The notes under the pieces are model-generated. The model had not been told where the DNA came from and did not search any database. It worked only from the letters and a program-made list of their open reading frames with translations. Source: ZC4RG30 sp964417875 (GTDB lineage: Bacteria; Pseudomonadota; Gammaproteobacteria; Steroidobacterales; Steroidobacteraceae). From it: a stretch of 39,569 nt of DNA. Shown here in pieces: positions 1-8,859 of this stretch (positions within the stretch are counted from its first letter, which is position 1; every line of letters starts with the position of its first letter). The stretch lies in assembly GCA_964417875.1 (NCBI GenBank), contig CAYQJU010000023.1:1-39569 (forward strand), read 5' to 3'. The translations under genes were made by a program, and so were the position numbers.

Positions 1-775
1 CGCTCAGCTGGTCCACCATCGTGTTGATGGTGTTCTTCAGCTCGAGGATCTCGCCGCGCACGTCCACGGTGATCTTGCGCGACAGGTCGCCGCGCGCCAC
101 CGCGGTGGTCACCTCGGCGATGTTGCGCACCTGGCCGGTGAGGTTGGTGGCCATGGCGTTCACCGAATCGGTGAGATCCTTCCAGGTGCCGCCGGCGCCC
201 GGCACGATGGCCTGGCCGCCGAGCTTGCCCTCGGTGCCCACCTCGCGCGCCACGCGCGTCACCTCCGAGGTGAAGCCGCGCATCTGCTCGATCATCGAAT
301 TGACGATGGTGGCCGAGCGCAGGAACTCGCCCTTGACCGGACGGCCATCGACATCCAGCGGCATCAGCTGCGACAGGTCGCCCTTCGCCACGGCGGAGAT
401 GGTGCGGGTGGTCTCGGCGGTGGGCCACACCAGGTCATCGATCAGGGTATTGAGTGCGCTTTCCATCGCACCCCAGGAGCCGGAGCGGCGCTCGGTGGTG
501 ATGCGGTGGCGTGTGCGCCCTTCCTTGCCCACCAGCTGGCCGGCGCGCTCGACCTCGCGCGCCAGGCGCTGGTTGGTGGCGGCGATCTCGTTGATGACAT
601 CGGCGACCTTGCCGGAGAGGCCGGTCCTGTCACCGGGCAGGCGCACGGAGAAGTCTCCATCGCGGATACCCTGCAACACCTTCAGCAGGTCACGCAGGTC
701 CAGCTCCTCTTCCTCGCGGCGAACCGGCGAGGGGGGGCGGGATGAGCGGCGGCTCACCCTCTCAGCAGCATCCAT
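1..775 (-). CDS. Tandem-HAMP signalling protein, N-terminal part (probable hybrid histidine kinase); runs off the left edge
   Basis: Reading down from the ATG at 775, the frame is open for 258 codons to base 1. After a charged N-terminus (about residues 1-30, Arg- and Glu-rich, with no signal peptide or membrane segment) come HAMP-like units spaced about 90 residues apart. Typical landmarks are LLKVLQGIRDGDFSVRLPG, VAKGDLSQLMPLDVDGRPVKGEF and, in the last part, VARGDLSRKITVDVRGEILE; the linkers carry the usual ATIVNSMIEQM and VNAMATNLTGQVRNI patterns. Serial HAMP arrays of this kind are known from soluble hybrid histidine kinases (Nik1/DhkG type), where they pass osmotic or stress signals to HisKA, HATPase and receiver domains. 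Those domains would lie left of the window, so the kinase assignment is an inference. An overlapping ATG at 779 stops within six codons, so 775 is the start. Confidence 0.8.
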   Translation of the reverse strand, partial: MDAAERVSRRSSRPPSPVRREEEELDLRDLLKVLQGIRDGDFSVRLPGDRTGLSGKVADVINEIAATNQRLAREVERAGQLVGKEGRTRHRITTERRSGSWGAMESALNTLIDDLVWPTAETTRTISAVAKGDLSQLMPLDVDGRPVKGEFLRSATIVNSMIEQMRGFTSEVTRVAREVGTEGKLGGQAIVPGAGGTWKDLTDSVNAMATNLTGQVRNIAEVTTAVARGDLSRKITVDVRGEILELKNTINTMVDQLS

Positions 776-888
776 CCATTTGCTCCCACAGGTGCTGGCG
801 ACCGGGCAGTGCCGCACCCCAGGCGCGGCCTGTCCGAGTTTGACTCAACAAGCCAGTGTCGAGCCTATCGGCTGTGTAAGAGTTCGCC

Positions 889-907
889 GTCGGCGCGGAA
901 CGCCGAC
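889..907. repeat. Short inverted repeat between marR and the HAMP gene
   Basis: GTCGGCG (889-895) and CGCCGAC (901-907) form a perfect 7-bp stem with a 5-base loop in the 166-base gap between two minus-strand genes. It could end marR transcription, but no T-run follows on the minus strand. The rest of the gap shows nothing recognisable. Confidence 0.35.
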
Positions 908-941
908 GCCATGTAGGATTGTTCCGACGAAGTTGTTGCCG

Positions 942-1448
942 TCACCGTGGCGGCGCGGCGACATCGATGAAATTGCGCAGGATGCGATACAGCGCGGCCC
1001 GGTCGCGGGCATTCAGCCGGCCGAACAGCGACTGCTCGTGCAACGGAATCAGTTTGGCCACCCGGCGCAGGTTGACCAGTCCGCGTGCGGTGACGTGCAA
1101 CTCATAACGGCGGCGATCCGTCTGTGAACGCCGCCGCGTCACCAGGCCGTCACGGATGCATTGCTCCACCTGCACACCGGCGGTCATGCGCTCGACACCG
1201 AGCAGTTCGGCCAGCTGCGTCTGGCTCAGGCCGGGATGGGCGCGCAGCAGTGCGGGCACGCCGATGGATGCAGGGTTGATCGCCGCGAATCGGGTGCCGC
1301 GCCCCATCGAGCGCACCAGCCGTCCATAGGCGGTGAAGAGATAGAGTCCGATGACCGGATCACCCCCGGGACTCAGTGCGGCTTCGATCAGCCGGACGCC
1401 GGCGGCAATCGGCGGCCGGGATGGATTGGCACCCTTGTTGTTGCGCAT
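942..1448 (-). CDS. MarR-family transcriptional regulator
   Basis: 168-residue protein with the MarR architecture: an N-terminal helical dimerisation part (about 15-55), a winged helix-turn-helix (about 62-120) and a C-terminal dimerisation helix. The recognition region contains LSQTQLAELLGVERMTAG, and the wing contains RRRSQTDRRRYELHVTARG, with the conserved D-R-R. The single cysteine (Cys97, in VEQCIRDG) sits just after the recognition helix, not near the N-terminus as in OhrR, so redox sensing is possible but unproven. The gene starts 6 bases after the gpx stop and is surely co-transcribed with it. This suggests it senses peroxide or an aromatic or lipid compound and controls this pair. 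The start is the ATG at 1448. Confidence 0.85.
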   Translation of the reverse strand: MRNNKGANPSRPPIAAGVRLIEAALSPGGDPVIGLYLFTAYGRLVRSMGRGTRFAAINPASIGVPALLRAHPGLSQTQLAELLGVERMTAGVQVEQCIRDGLVTRRRSQTDRRRYELHVTARGLVNLRRVAKLIPLHEQSLFGRLNARDRAALYRILRNFIDVAAPPR

Positions 1449-1454
1449 CGGGCG

Positions 1455-1931
1455 CTAGAGCAGGGCCTCGATCTCGCGCTCGAGCTCCCGGGGTTCCTGC
1501 TTCGGCGCATGGCGCGACACCACACGTCCATCGCGATCGATGAGGAACTTGGTGAAGTTCCACTTGATCGCCTCGGTGCCCAGCACGCCCGGGGCCGCCG
1601 CCTTCAGGTACTGGTAGAGCGGATGCGCATTGGCGCCGTTCACCTCGACCTTGGCGAACATCGGGAAGGTCACGTCGAACTGAGTGGAGCAGAACTGGCC
1701 GATCTCCTGCTCGCTGCCGGGCTCCTGCGAACCGAACTGGTTGCACGGAAACCCCAGCACGGCAAAGCCGCGGTCGCGGTACTTGCCGTACAGCGCCTGC
1801 AGGCCCGCATATTGCGGAGTGAAGCCGCAGCGGCTGGCCACATTCACGATCAGCAGCACCTGGCCCCGGAATTCGGACAGGTCACGTTCGCTGCCGTCGA
1901 TGCGGCGGGCGAGAATCTCATGCAGTGACAC
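1455..1931 (-). CDS. Glutathione peroxidase family protein (Cys type, probably thioredoxin-dependent)
   Basis: 158-residue GPx-fold peroxidase, full length for the family. The peroxidatic cysteine is Cys35 in NVASRCGFTPQY. The other catalytic residues are Gln69 (FPCNQFGSQEPG) and Trp124-Asn125 (IKWNFTKFLID). Cys81 in QFCSTQFDVTFP is where 2-Cys GPx enzymes carry the resolving cysteine, so the likely reductant is thioredoxin rather than glutathione (family knowledge). It reduces hydrogen and organic peroxides in the cytoplasm; no signal peptide is seen. The start is GTG at 1931, with GGAGG four bases upstream. A longer reading upstream exists, but its extra residues look like random translation and overlap the region facing the cytochrome gene. 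It forms an operon with marR. Confidence 0.9.
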   Translation of the reverse strand: MSLHEILARRIDGSERDLSEFRGQVLLIVNVASRCGFTPQYAGLQALYGKYRDRGFAVLGFPCNQFGSQEPGSEQEIGQFCSTQFDVTFPMFAKVEVNGANAHPLYQYLKAAAPGVLGTEAIKWNFTKFLIDRDGRVVSRHAPKQEPRELEREIEALL

Positions 1932-2025
1932 GGCGCCTCCGGGGTATGCAGGAGGTTCATTCTTCCACACCCTGCTCTGTCGGTGCCAGCGGCGGCAGGC
2001 AGCGGCGGGCGTTATCATCCGGCCC

Positions 2026-4209
2026 ATGCAGGGGGGGCGCACACGCCTGATGATGATCGCCGTGGCGGTGCTGCTCGGGGGCAGCCTGCTGGCGTGGGTG
2101 CTGCTCGCGCGACCAGATCCTCTGCCGCCTGCTGCCTTCGTCGGCTCGGCCCGCTGCGCCAATTGCCACCAGGCGCAGTTCGAAGCCTGGCAGTCCAGCC
2201 ATCACCATCAAGCGATGCTGCCGGCCACGCGCGAGTCCGTGCTTGGCGACTTCGGGGATGCGCATTTCGATTACTTCGGGCAGCGCTCGCGATTCCTCAC
2301 CCGCGATGGGACCTTCGTCATCGAGACCGATGATGCCAGCGGCGGGTTGCAGCAGTTTCCAGTCGCATTCACCTTCGGCTGGTTCCCGCTGCAGCAATAC
2401 CTCATCCGGATGCCGGACGGACGCCTGCAGGTGCCGGGCCTGAGCTGGGACAGTCGCCCGGCCAACGAAGGCGGACAGCGCTGGTATCACCAGTATCCCG
2501 ACGAGGCGGTGACGCATGATGATCCGCTGCACTGGACCGGCGCCTTCCAGAACTGGAACTCGCGCTGCGCGAGCTGTCATTCCACCGGCCTGCTGAAGGC
2601 CTATTTGCCCCCGGAAGACCGCTACGCGACGCGCTGGCAGGAAGTGAACGTGGGCTGCGAGGCCTGCCACGGTCCGGCCTCGAACCATCTGGCCTGGGCG
2701 GAGGGCCGCAGCGACATTGGCGATCGCGGACTGGCACTGCAACTGGACGCTGTCTGGAAACCATCGCGCGAACGCAGCCAGGTGCCATCGCAGCCCGCCG
2801 GCATGAGCCAGCAGCTGCAGGTGTGCAGTGCCTGCCATTCGCGGCGCACCGAGCTCGTGCAGCCGGACATCACGCTGCCCTTCTTCGACCAGTACACGCT
2901 CAGCCCGCTGCTGCAGGGCATGTATCACGCCGACGGGCAGATCCTCGAGGAGGTGTTCGAGACCGGCTCCTTCCTGCAGAGCCGCATGCACCAGAACCAT
3001 GTCTCGTGCTCGAACTGTCATGAACCGCATGGCGCGCGCCTGCGCGCCGAAGGCAATGCACTGTGCCTGCAATGTCACGAGCCGGCGCGCCATGACACCC
3101 GCGAGCATTACTTCCACGAACCCGGCTCGGCCGGCGCGCAATGCGTCAACTGCCACATGGCGCCCCGCACCTTCATGGGAGTGGATGCGCGGCGCGATCA
3201 TTCCTTCCGCGTGCCCGACCCCATCGCGAGCCTGCGTTTCGGTGTTCCCAATGCCTGCACGCAGTGCCACAGCGATCGCGACGATGCCTGGGCCGCGGAC
3301 TTCATCACGCAGCGCACCGGCCGCACCGAGCCCTGGTATGCGCATGCAGCACTGCTGCATGCCGCCCGCGAGGGCGATGCCGGCGTGGCGCCGGCACTGC
3401 TCGGATTCGCGGCGCATGCGGGCAATGCGCCGATGCTGCGCGCCATCGCGCTGGTGGAAAGCGCGCGCTTTCCCTCGCAGCAGCAGGTCGACACGGTGGC
3501 CGGCGCGATCGTCGATGCCGATCCATTGGTGCGCACCGGCGCGGTGTCGGCGCTCGGCTTCCTGCCGCCCTTGCAGCGCCTGGAAGCGCTCAAGGGGCTG
3601 ATGTCCGATCCGGCCAGGGCGGTGCGCATGGCCGTGGCGCGGCAGCTGGTCGACGTGCGCCCCGACGCCGCGCCGGCCGGACTGCGCGCGCCGCTGCAGG
3701 AACTTTTTGATGAATACCTGGCAGCGTTGCAGCACAACGCGGACATGCCCGAATCGCAGAACGACCTCGGCGTGTTCCACGCGGCGCAGGGCAACCAGCA
3801 GGCCGCCGAACAGGCCTTCCTGCAGGCGCGAAAACTGGCGCCACGCTACCTGCCCGGCATGCTGAACCTGGCCGATGCCTGGCGCGCGCGCGGCCGCGAT
3901 GAGCTGGGCGAGGAGCTGCTGCGCGAGGCACTGCGGGAATATCCGGATTCCGGCGATGCGCACTACATGCTCGGCCTGCTGCATGTGCGCACGGGCCGCA
4001 CCCCCGGATCGGTGGAACTGTTCCGCCGGGCCGCGCAGCTTGCGCCCTCCAATCCGCAGTACGCGCTGGTGCATGCGGTGGCGCTGGCCGAAACCGGCCG
4101 CAGGCAACAGGCGATCCGCGTGCTCGAGGCAGCCGTCGAACGCTTTCCGGGGCATGCCGGCCTCCGCGATGCACTGGAAGGTTATCGGTCAGGCGCAGGT
4201 TCACGTTGA
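2026..4209 (+). CDS. Octahaem c-type cytochrome with C-terminal HEAT-like and TPR regions
   Basis: 727-residue exported protein. An N-terminal anchor (about residues 8-28) is followed by eight CXXCH haem sites, with first cysteines near residues 44, 181, 211, 267, 328, 347, 373 and 411 (CANCH, CASCH, CEACH, CSACH, CSNCH, CLQCH, CVNCH, CTQCH). Residues about 430-560 look like Ala-rich HEAT-type repeats (DPLVRTGAVSALGFL, DPARAVRMAVARQLV). Residues about 575-720 are TPR-like (NDLGVFHAAQGNQQAAEQAF and two or three more). The haem part resembles the cytochrome c554/doubled-CXXCH group of periplasmic electron-transfer proteins. The redox partner and substrate are unknown. Start: ATG 2026, with ATG 2050 or 2053 also possible; none has a strong ribosome site. 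It faces away from gpx and is followed 79 bases later by the sulfatase. Confidence 0.88.
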   Translation: MQGGRTRLMMIAVAVLLGGSLLAWVLLARPDPLPPAAFVGSARCANCHQAQFEAWQSSHHHQAMLPATRESVLGDFGDAHFDYFGQRSRFLTRDGTFVIETDDASGGLQQFPVAFTFGWFPLQQYLIRMPDGRLQVPGLSWDSRPANEGGQRWYHQYPDEAVTHDDPLHWTGAFQNWNSRCASCHSTGLLKAYLPPEDRYATRWQEVNVGCEACHGPASNHLAWAEGRSDIGDRGLALQLDAVWKPSRERSQVPSQPAGMSQQLQVCSACHSRRTELVQPDITLPFFDQYTLSPLLQGMYHADGQILEEVFETGSFLQSRMHQNHVSCSNCHEPHGARLRAEGNALCLQCHEPARHDTREHYFHEPGSAGAQCVNCHMAPRTFMGVDARRDHSFRVPDPIASLRFGVPNACTQCHSDRDDAWAADFITQRTGRTEPWYAHAALLHAAREGDAGVAPALLGFAAHAGNAPMLRAIALVESARFPSQQQVDTVAGAIVDADPLVRTGAVSALGFLPPLQRLEALKGLMSDPARAVRMAVARQLVDVRPDAAPAGLRAPLQELFDEYLAALQHNADMPESQNDLGVFHAAQGNQQAAEQAFLQARKLAPRYLPGMLNLADAWRARGRDELGEELLREALREYPDSGDAHYMLGLLHVRTGRTPGSVELFRRAAQLAPSNPQYALVHAVALAETGRRQQAIRVLEAAVERFPGHAGLRDALEGYRSGAGSR

Positions 4210-4288
4210 CGCCGCCGGCTGCGCGGCGTTATCGATTGAGGCCTCTGCCAGGCGCCGCATGATGCGGTCGCGGACTTGAAGGGTCTCG

Positions 4289-5917
4289 ATGAACATTTCC
4301 ACTGTCTTGCGCGTCCTGCGCGCCGCCGCGTTGTCCACGATCGTGGCCTGGTTGCCGGCCACGGCGCTTGCGGCCGCAGCGGGCAATGCGCAGCGCCCGA
4401 ACATCCTGCTGATCATCAGCGACGACATCGGCATGGATGCGAGCAGCGGCATGTATCCGGGCCTGGTCGATGCCATGCTGGAGAAGTACGGGCCCCGGGG
4501 CCACGATCATCCGCAGTATCGCGACATCGAGGGTCGACCGGCGTCGACCCCGAACCTCAACGCGCTGGCGCAGGCGGGCATGCGCTTCACGCAGGCATGG
4601 GCCAATCCCTTCTGTTCACCGACCCGCACCTCGCTGCTCACCGGACTCTATCCGGTGAAGACCGGCGTACTCGACTACACGCATCACCTGACGCAGAACC
4701 ACCACTCCTTCGTGCGCGACCTGAAGGACAAGGGTGGCTACAGCACCGCGATCTTCGGCAAGTGGCATATCGCAGGGCTCGACGAGTATCCCGGCATGAA
4801 GCCGAAGGAAGCCGGTTTCGACCTGTTCCGCGGCAACCTGCACGGCGGCGTCGACACCTATTGGGAATGGAACTACCAGATCCAGGATGCCGACAGCCCA
4901 CCGGACCAGTGGCGGCAGGAGTCGGCGCCGACGCGCTCGCTGCCCGGCATCGCTCCCACGACCTATGCGCCGGTGGTCAAGACCGCCGATGCCATCGCGT
5001 GGATCACCGAACAGGAACAGCGCGATCCTGACAGGCCGTGGTTCGTCTGGCTGGCGCACAACCTGGCGCACATCACCGGCAACCAGCGGCCGAACCCGAT
5101 GGCGGTGCCGAATGCCGACACGCTCGATGCACCCTCGCGTCGCGAGATGGAGGCCTGCGGCGGCACCTTCGGCACCGCCATCGTCGGCCGCTGCACCGAC
5201 AAGGCACTGATGCGCGCGATGACCAATTCGATGGATACGCTGATCGGGCGCGTGCTGCAGGTGGTCGACCGGCTCGATCCGGATACCTACGTGATCTATG
5301 TCGGTGACAACGGCACCTGGATGTTCGGCGCGAACCGCGAGTTCATCGACAACCTCTACATCACGCGCGTGAACCGCAGCAAGGGCACTGCCTACCAGAG
5401 CGGGGTGCATGTGCCGATGGTGATCCGCGGACCGCGCATCCGCGCCGGCAGCCACAGCGAGGTGCCCACGCACAGCGTCGACCTGTTCCCGACCATCCTG
5501 CAGTTGGCCGGGTTGCCGGTGCCGGCGCGCGTACCCGGCCGCGAAGGCAATGCCATGGTCGATGTGGACGGTGAGTCATTGACGCCGGTGCTGTTCGAGG
5601 GCGCCTCGCGCCTGCGCGATCCGGATCGCGGCTACCTGCTGGCCGAGACCATCAATCCGATCCGCCAGAACCTCCGGCATGTAGCAGCCCGCAATGCCCG
5701 CTACAAACTGGTCTGCGCCAATGGCAGCACGGCCGCGGATTGCGAGTTCTATGACCTGATCGATGATCCGCTGGAGGAATATCCGCTGCCGGAGCCAGCC
5801 GGCTGCGAAACCTATTCGAACGGTCGTCTGTCAGCCAGCGCGCGCGACTGGCATTTCTGTCGCCTGCAGGAAGTGATCGCGAAGGATTCTTCGATGTCGC
5901 TGCGCCCGGGCGGCTGA
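4289..5917 (+). CDS. Secreted sulfatase (arylsulfatase family, formylglycine type)
   Basis: 542 residues with a Sec signal peptide (about 1-29, ending ATALAAAAG). The alkaline-phosphatase-like sulfatase core begins at RPNILLIISDDIG, with the metal-binding Asp pair. The family signature CSPTRTSLLTG is at Cys109, the residue that formylglycine-generating enzyme oxidises. GKWHIAG and VIYVGDNGTW supply the Lys-His and Asp-Asn ligands, and VDLFPTILQLAG lies near the C-terminal subdomain. It should hydrolyse a sulfate ester in the periplasm; the substrate cannot be read from sequence. About 40 residues lie between the metal site and PASTPNLNALA, longer than usual. AAGGG sits five bases before the ATG. 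No formylglycine-generating enzyme gene is present in the window. The gene ends 8 bases from the convergent ffh gene. Confidence 0.92.
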   Translation: MNISTVLRVLRAAALSTIVAWLPATALAAAAGNAQRPNILLIISDDIGMDASSGMYPGLVDAMLEKYGPRGHDHPQYRDIEGRPASTPNLNALAQAGMRFTQAWANPFCSPTRTSLLTGLYPVKTGVLDYTHHLTQNHHSFVRDLKDKGGYSTAIFGKWHIAGLDEYPGMKPKEAGFDLFRGNLHGGVDTYWEWNYQIQDADSPPDQWRQESAPTRSLPGIAPTTYAPVVKTADAIAWITEQEQRDPDRPWFVWLAHNLAHITGNQRPNPMAVPNADTLDAPSRREMEACGGTFGTAIVGRCTDKALMRAMTNSMDTLIGRVLQVVDRLDPDTYVIYVGDNGTWMFGANREFIDNLYITRVNRSKGTAYQSGVHVPMVIRGPRIRAGSHSEVPTHSVDLFPTILQLAGLPVPARVPGREGNAMVDVDGESLTPVLFEGASRLRDPDRGYLLAETINPIRQNLRHVAARNARYKLVCANGSTAADCEFYDLIDDPLEEYPLPEPAGCETYSNGRLSASARDWHFCRLQEVIAKDSSMSLRPGG

Positions 5918-5925
5918 GCCGCGGG

Positions 5926-7284
5926 TCAGAAGCCGCGGGGCATGCCGGGAAACTTCCCGCCCATCGCCCCCATCATCCTCTGCAGCTTGCCGCTGCCGAG
6001 CTTCTTCATCATCTTCTGCATTTCCATGTGCTGCTTGAGCAGGCGGTTCACATCCTGCACCTTCATGCCGGCGCCGGCCGCGATGCGTCGGCGTCGCGAC
6101 CCGTCGATGATCTCCGGACGGCGCCGCTCGCGCGGTGTCATCGAGTCGATCAGCGCGACCTGGCGCTTCAGCTCCCGGTCGCCCTGCCCCTGCTGCAGCT
6201 TCTGCGCTGCCTGCGCACCACCTGGCAGCTTGTCGAGCAGCGAGGCCATTCCGCCCATTTTCTGCAGCTGCTGCAGCTGCATCTTCAGGTCGTTGAAGTC
6301 GAAGCCCTTGCCCTTGGCGACCTTCTTCGCAAGCTGCTCGGCCTGGTCCACATCGACACTGCGGCGAACCTCCTCCACCAGCGCGACCACATCGCCCATG
6401 CCGAGGATGCGACGGGCCATGCGGTCCGGGTCGAAGGGCTCCAGCGCATCGGTCTTCTCGCCGGTGCCGACGAACAGCAGCGGGCTGCCGGTGATCTCGC
6501 GCACCGACAGCGCGGCGCCGCCGCGGGCATCACCATCGGCCTTGGTGAGGATGGTGCCGGTGAGGGCCAGCGCCTCGCCGAAGGCCTTGGCGGCATTGAC
6601 CGCGTCCTGGCCGGCCATGGCATCGACCACGAACAGCCGTTCGTGCGGCTGCACGGCGGTGTCGATGTCGCGCACCTCCTGCATCAGCTCCGCGTCGACA
6701 TGCAGGCGGCCGGCGGTGTCGATGATCAGCACGCCATGGACACCGCGGCGCGCCGCTTCCAGCGCACTGGCGGCGATCTGCCGTGGTGTCTGGCCGGCGC
6801 CCACCGGATGGAAGTCTGCGCCCACCTGTGCGGCCAGCCGTTCCAGCTGCAGCACGGCTGCCGGACGGCGGATGTCGGTGCTGGCGAGCAGCACGCGCTT
6901 TTTCTGCTCCACCAGCAGACGGGCCAGCTTGCCGGCGGTGGTGGTCTTGCCGGCGCCCTGCAGGCCGGCCAGCAGCACCACGGCCGGCGGCGAATGACGC
7001 AGGTCGAAGGGCCGCGCATTGCCGCCCATCAGCGCCACGAGCTCATCGTGGATCACGCCCACCAGCGCCTGGCCCGGCGTCAGGCTGCCCTGCACCTCGG
7101 TGCCAATGGCCTTGGTGCGCACGGCCTCGATGAAGCGCTTGACCACGGGCAGCGCCACGTCGGCCTCGAGCAGCGCCATGCGCACTTCGCGCAGGGAGTC
7201 GGCGATGTTGTCTTCGGTGAGGCGGCCGCGGCCGCGCAGCGTATCGACGGCCTTGGTCAGCCGTTCGGTGAGTTTGGAGAACAT
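5926..7284 (-). CDS. ffh: Signal recognition particle protein Ffh
   Basis: 452 residues, the normal length for bacterial Ffh. Order: N domain from MFSKLTERLTKAVDTLRGRG; G domain with G1 LAGLQGAGKTTTAGKLA, DTAGRL and TKADGDARGG; methionine-rich M domain (MQLQQLQKMGGMASLLDKLPG ending GKFPGMPRGF). As the protein part of SRP it binds signal sequences at the ribosome together with 4.5S RNA and docks with FtsY to deliver nascent membrane proteins. The start is ATG 7284; residues read further upstream belong to the end of radA in another frame. Only 7 bases separate it from radA, so the two are co-transcribed. Confidence 0.97.
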   Translation of the reverse strand: MFSKLTERLTKAVDTLRGRGRLTEDNIADSLREVRMALLEADVALPVVKRFIEAVRTKAIGTEVQGSLTPGQALVGVIHDELVALMGGNARPFDLRHSPPAVVLLAGLQGAGKTTTAGKLARLLVEQKKRVLLASTDIRRPAAVLQLERLAAQVGADFHPVGAGQTPRQIAASALEAARRGVHGVLIIDTAGRLHVDAELMQEVRDIDTAVQPHERLFVVDAMAGQDAVNAAKAFGEALALTGTILTKADGDARGGAALSVREITGSPLLFVGTGEKTDALEPFDPDRMARRILGMGDVVALVEEVRRSVDVDQAEQLAKKVAKGKGFDFNDLKMQLQQLQKMGGMASLLDKLPGGAQAAQKLQQGQGDRELKRQVALIDSMTPRERRRPEIIDGSRRRRIAAGAGMKVQDVNRLLKQHMEMQKMMKKLGSGKLQRMMGAMGGKFPGMPRGF

Positions 7285-7291
7285 GGCGGGA

Positions 7292-8686
7292 TTATACCGG
7301 CCGGTCAGGCAGCCCCAGGCGCAGCGCGTCCCCGATGCGCGCGACGCCGGCCACCTGGATGCCCTCGATGGCGACCCGCGGCAGGTTCGCTTCCGGCACC
7401 AGCGCGCGACGGAAGCCGAGTTTGGCCGCCTCGCGGATGCGCTCCTCGCCAAAGGCCACCGGACGAACCTCGCCGGTCAGGCCCAGCTCGCCGAACACCA
7501 CCAGATCGGCGGCCAGCGCCACATCGCGCAGGCTCGAGGCCAGCGCCAGCGCCACCGCCAGGTCGGAGGCCGGCTCGTCGATCGACAGCCCGCCGACCAC
7601 ATTGGCGAAGACATCGTGTTCCTGCAGCGCCACCCCGCCATGCCGGTGCAGCACCGCCAGCAGCATCGCGAGGCGGCCGTGGTCGATGCCCTGCGCAACG
7701 CGACGCGGCGCGCCGAACCGCGACGGATCGACCAGGCCCTGCACCTCGACCAGCAGCGGCCGCGTGCCATCGCGCGTGACCATCACCACCGAGCCTGCCA
7801 CCGGCTGCGGCGCGCGCGCCAGGAAGATCGCCGCCGGGTTCTTCACTTCCTTCAGGCCGCTGTCCTGCATCAGGAAGAAGCCCAGCTCGTTGGCGGCGCC
7901 GAAGCGGTTCTTGGCGGCGCGCACGCGGCGGAAGCGGCTGCCGGCATCGCGCTCGAAATAGAGCACGGTGTCCACCAGGTGCTCGAGCAGCCGCGGGCCT
8001 GCGATGGCGCCATCCTTGGTGACATGGCCCACGATCAGCACCGCCGTGCCGCTGGCCTTGGCAAAGCGCACCAGCGCGGCCGTGCACTCGCGCAGCTGCG
8101 TGACCGCGCCGGCCGCCCCGGGCAATGCCGCCAGCTGCATGGTCTGGATCGAATCGATCACCAGCAGCGCCGGACGCTGCGCGTCGGCCAGCGCGATCAC
8201 GGTGTCCACATCGGTTTCGGCGAGCACCTGCACCTGCTCCCAGGCACCACCGATGCGCCGCGCGCGCAATGCCACCTGCGCGGTGGATTCCTCGCCGGTG
8301 GCATACAGCACCGGCCGGCGCACTGCCAGCGCGCCGGCGACCTGCAGCAGCAGCGTCGATTTGCCGATGCCGGGCTCGCCGCCCAGCAGCGTCACCGAGC
8401 CGGGCACGAGGCCGCCGCCGAGCACACGGTCCAGCTCGTCCATGCCCAGTCCGATGCGCGCGGCCTCCGCGGTGCCTGCCGCCTGCATCGCATGGGCCAG
8501 AGGCTGCGCGCTGCTGGCCGCCACCAGCGCTGCCCTGCGGGCCTTGCCCGCAGCACGCGCGGCCGGTGCGCCGGCCTGCTCCGAGAGGCTGTTCCACTCG
8601 CCACAATGCGGACACTGGCCCTGCCACTTCGGCGAGGAGCCATGACAGGCATCACAGATATATGAAGTGGCGGCGTTGCGGGCCAA
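7292..8686 (-). CDS. radA: DNA repair protein RadA (Sms)
   Basis: 464 residues. An N-terminal zinc finger (ICDACHGSSPKWQGQCPHCG) precedes the RecA-like core with Walker A GGEPGIGKSTLLLQ, the RadA signature KNRFGAANELGFF, and a C-terminal Lon-protease-like domain (YDVFANVVGG-type segment with DEPASDLAVALALASS). RadA is a hexameric branch-migration helicase acting on recombination intermediates. No ATG or GTG lies between the upstream junk and the zinc finger. TTG at 8686 gives MARNAATSYICDAC, close to the usual RadA start, so TTG is the likely start codon. It is the first gene of a radA-ffh operon and is divergent from the PP2C gene across 173 bases in which no clear promoter was recognised. 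Confidence 0.95.
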   Translation of the reverse strand: MARNAATSYICDACHGSSPKWQGQCPHCGEWNSLSEQAGAPAARAAGKARRAALVAASSAQPLAHAMQAAGTAEAARIGLGMDELDRVLGGGLVPGSVTLLGGEPGIGKSTLLLQVAGALAVRRPVLYATGEESTAQVALRARRIGGAWEQVQVLAETDVDTVIALADAQRPALLVIDSIQTMQLAALPGAAGAVTQLRECTAALVRFAKASGTAVLIVGHVTKDGAIAGPRLLEHLVDTVLYFERDAGSRFRRVRAAKNRFGAANELGFFLMQDSGLKEVKNPAAIFLARAPQPVAGSVVMVTRDGTRPLLVEVQGLVDPSRFGAPRRVAQGIDHGRLAMLLAVLHRHGGVALQEHDVFANVVGGLSIDEPASDLAVALALASSLRDVALAADLVVFGELGLTGEVRPVAFGEERIREAAKLGFRRALVPEANLPRVAIEGIQVAGVARIGDALRLGLPDRPV

Positions 8687-8859
8687 GGCGGATCCGGTTG
8701 CCTGGGAGAGGCGCGAGCAGGCGCCCAAGAATGCCAGCCCGCGACACAGCCCACAAATCCTGCGCACCGCTTCGCAAACGGACCCTGTTCCAGTGCAGCC
8801 CCAGCCAGAGTTAAGTACGATCCGCCAAGCTTTGGGAGCAGAACCGGAACAGCCGCCCG

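Noticed and set aside
21..1127. 368-residue plus-strand frame over the HAMP gene and marR
   Set aside because: It crosses two convincing minus-strand genes and has Ser/Arg-rich random composition.
1829..1831. Possible selenocysteine in the glutathione peroxidase
   Set aside because: The peroxidatic residue is encoded by an ordinary cysteine codon and no in-frame TGA interrupts the gene.
1957..4155. 732-residue minus-strand frame opposite the octahaem cytochrome
   Set aside because: Low-complexity His/Arg/Gln composition without motifs; it mirrors the codon pattern of the real gene in GC-rich DNA.
6028..8665. Two long plus-strand frames (583 and 548 residues) opposite ffh and radA
   Set aside because: Antisense to conserved genes and composed of Gln/His/Arg-rich sequence with no recognisable domain.
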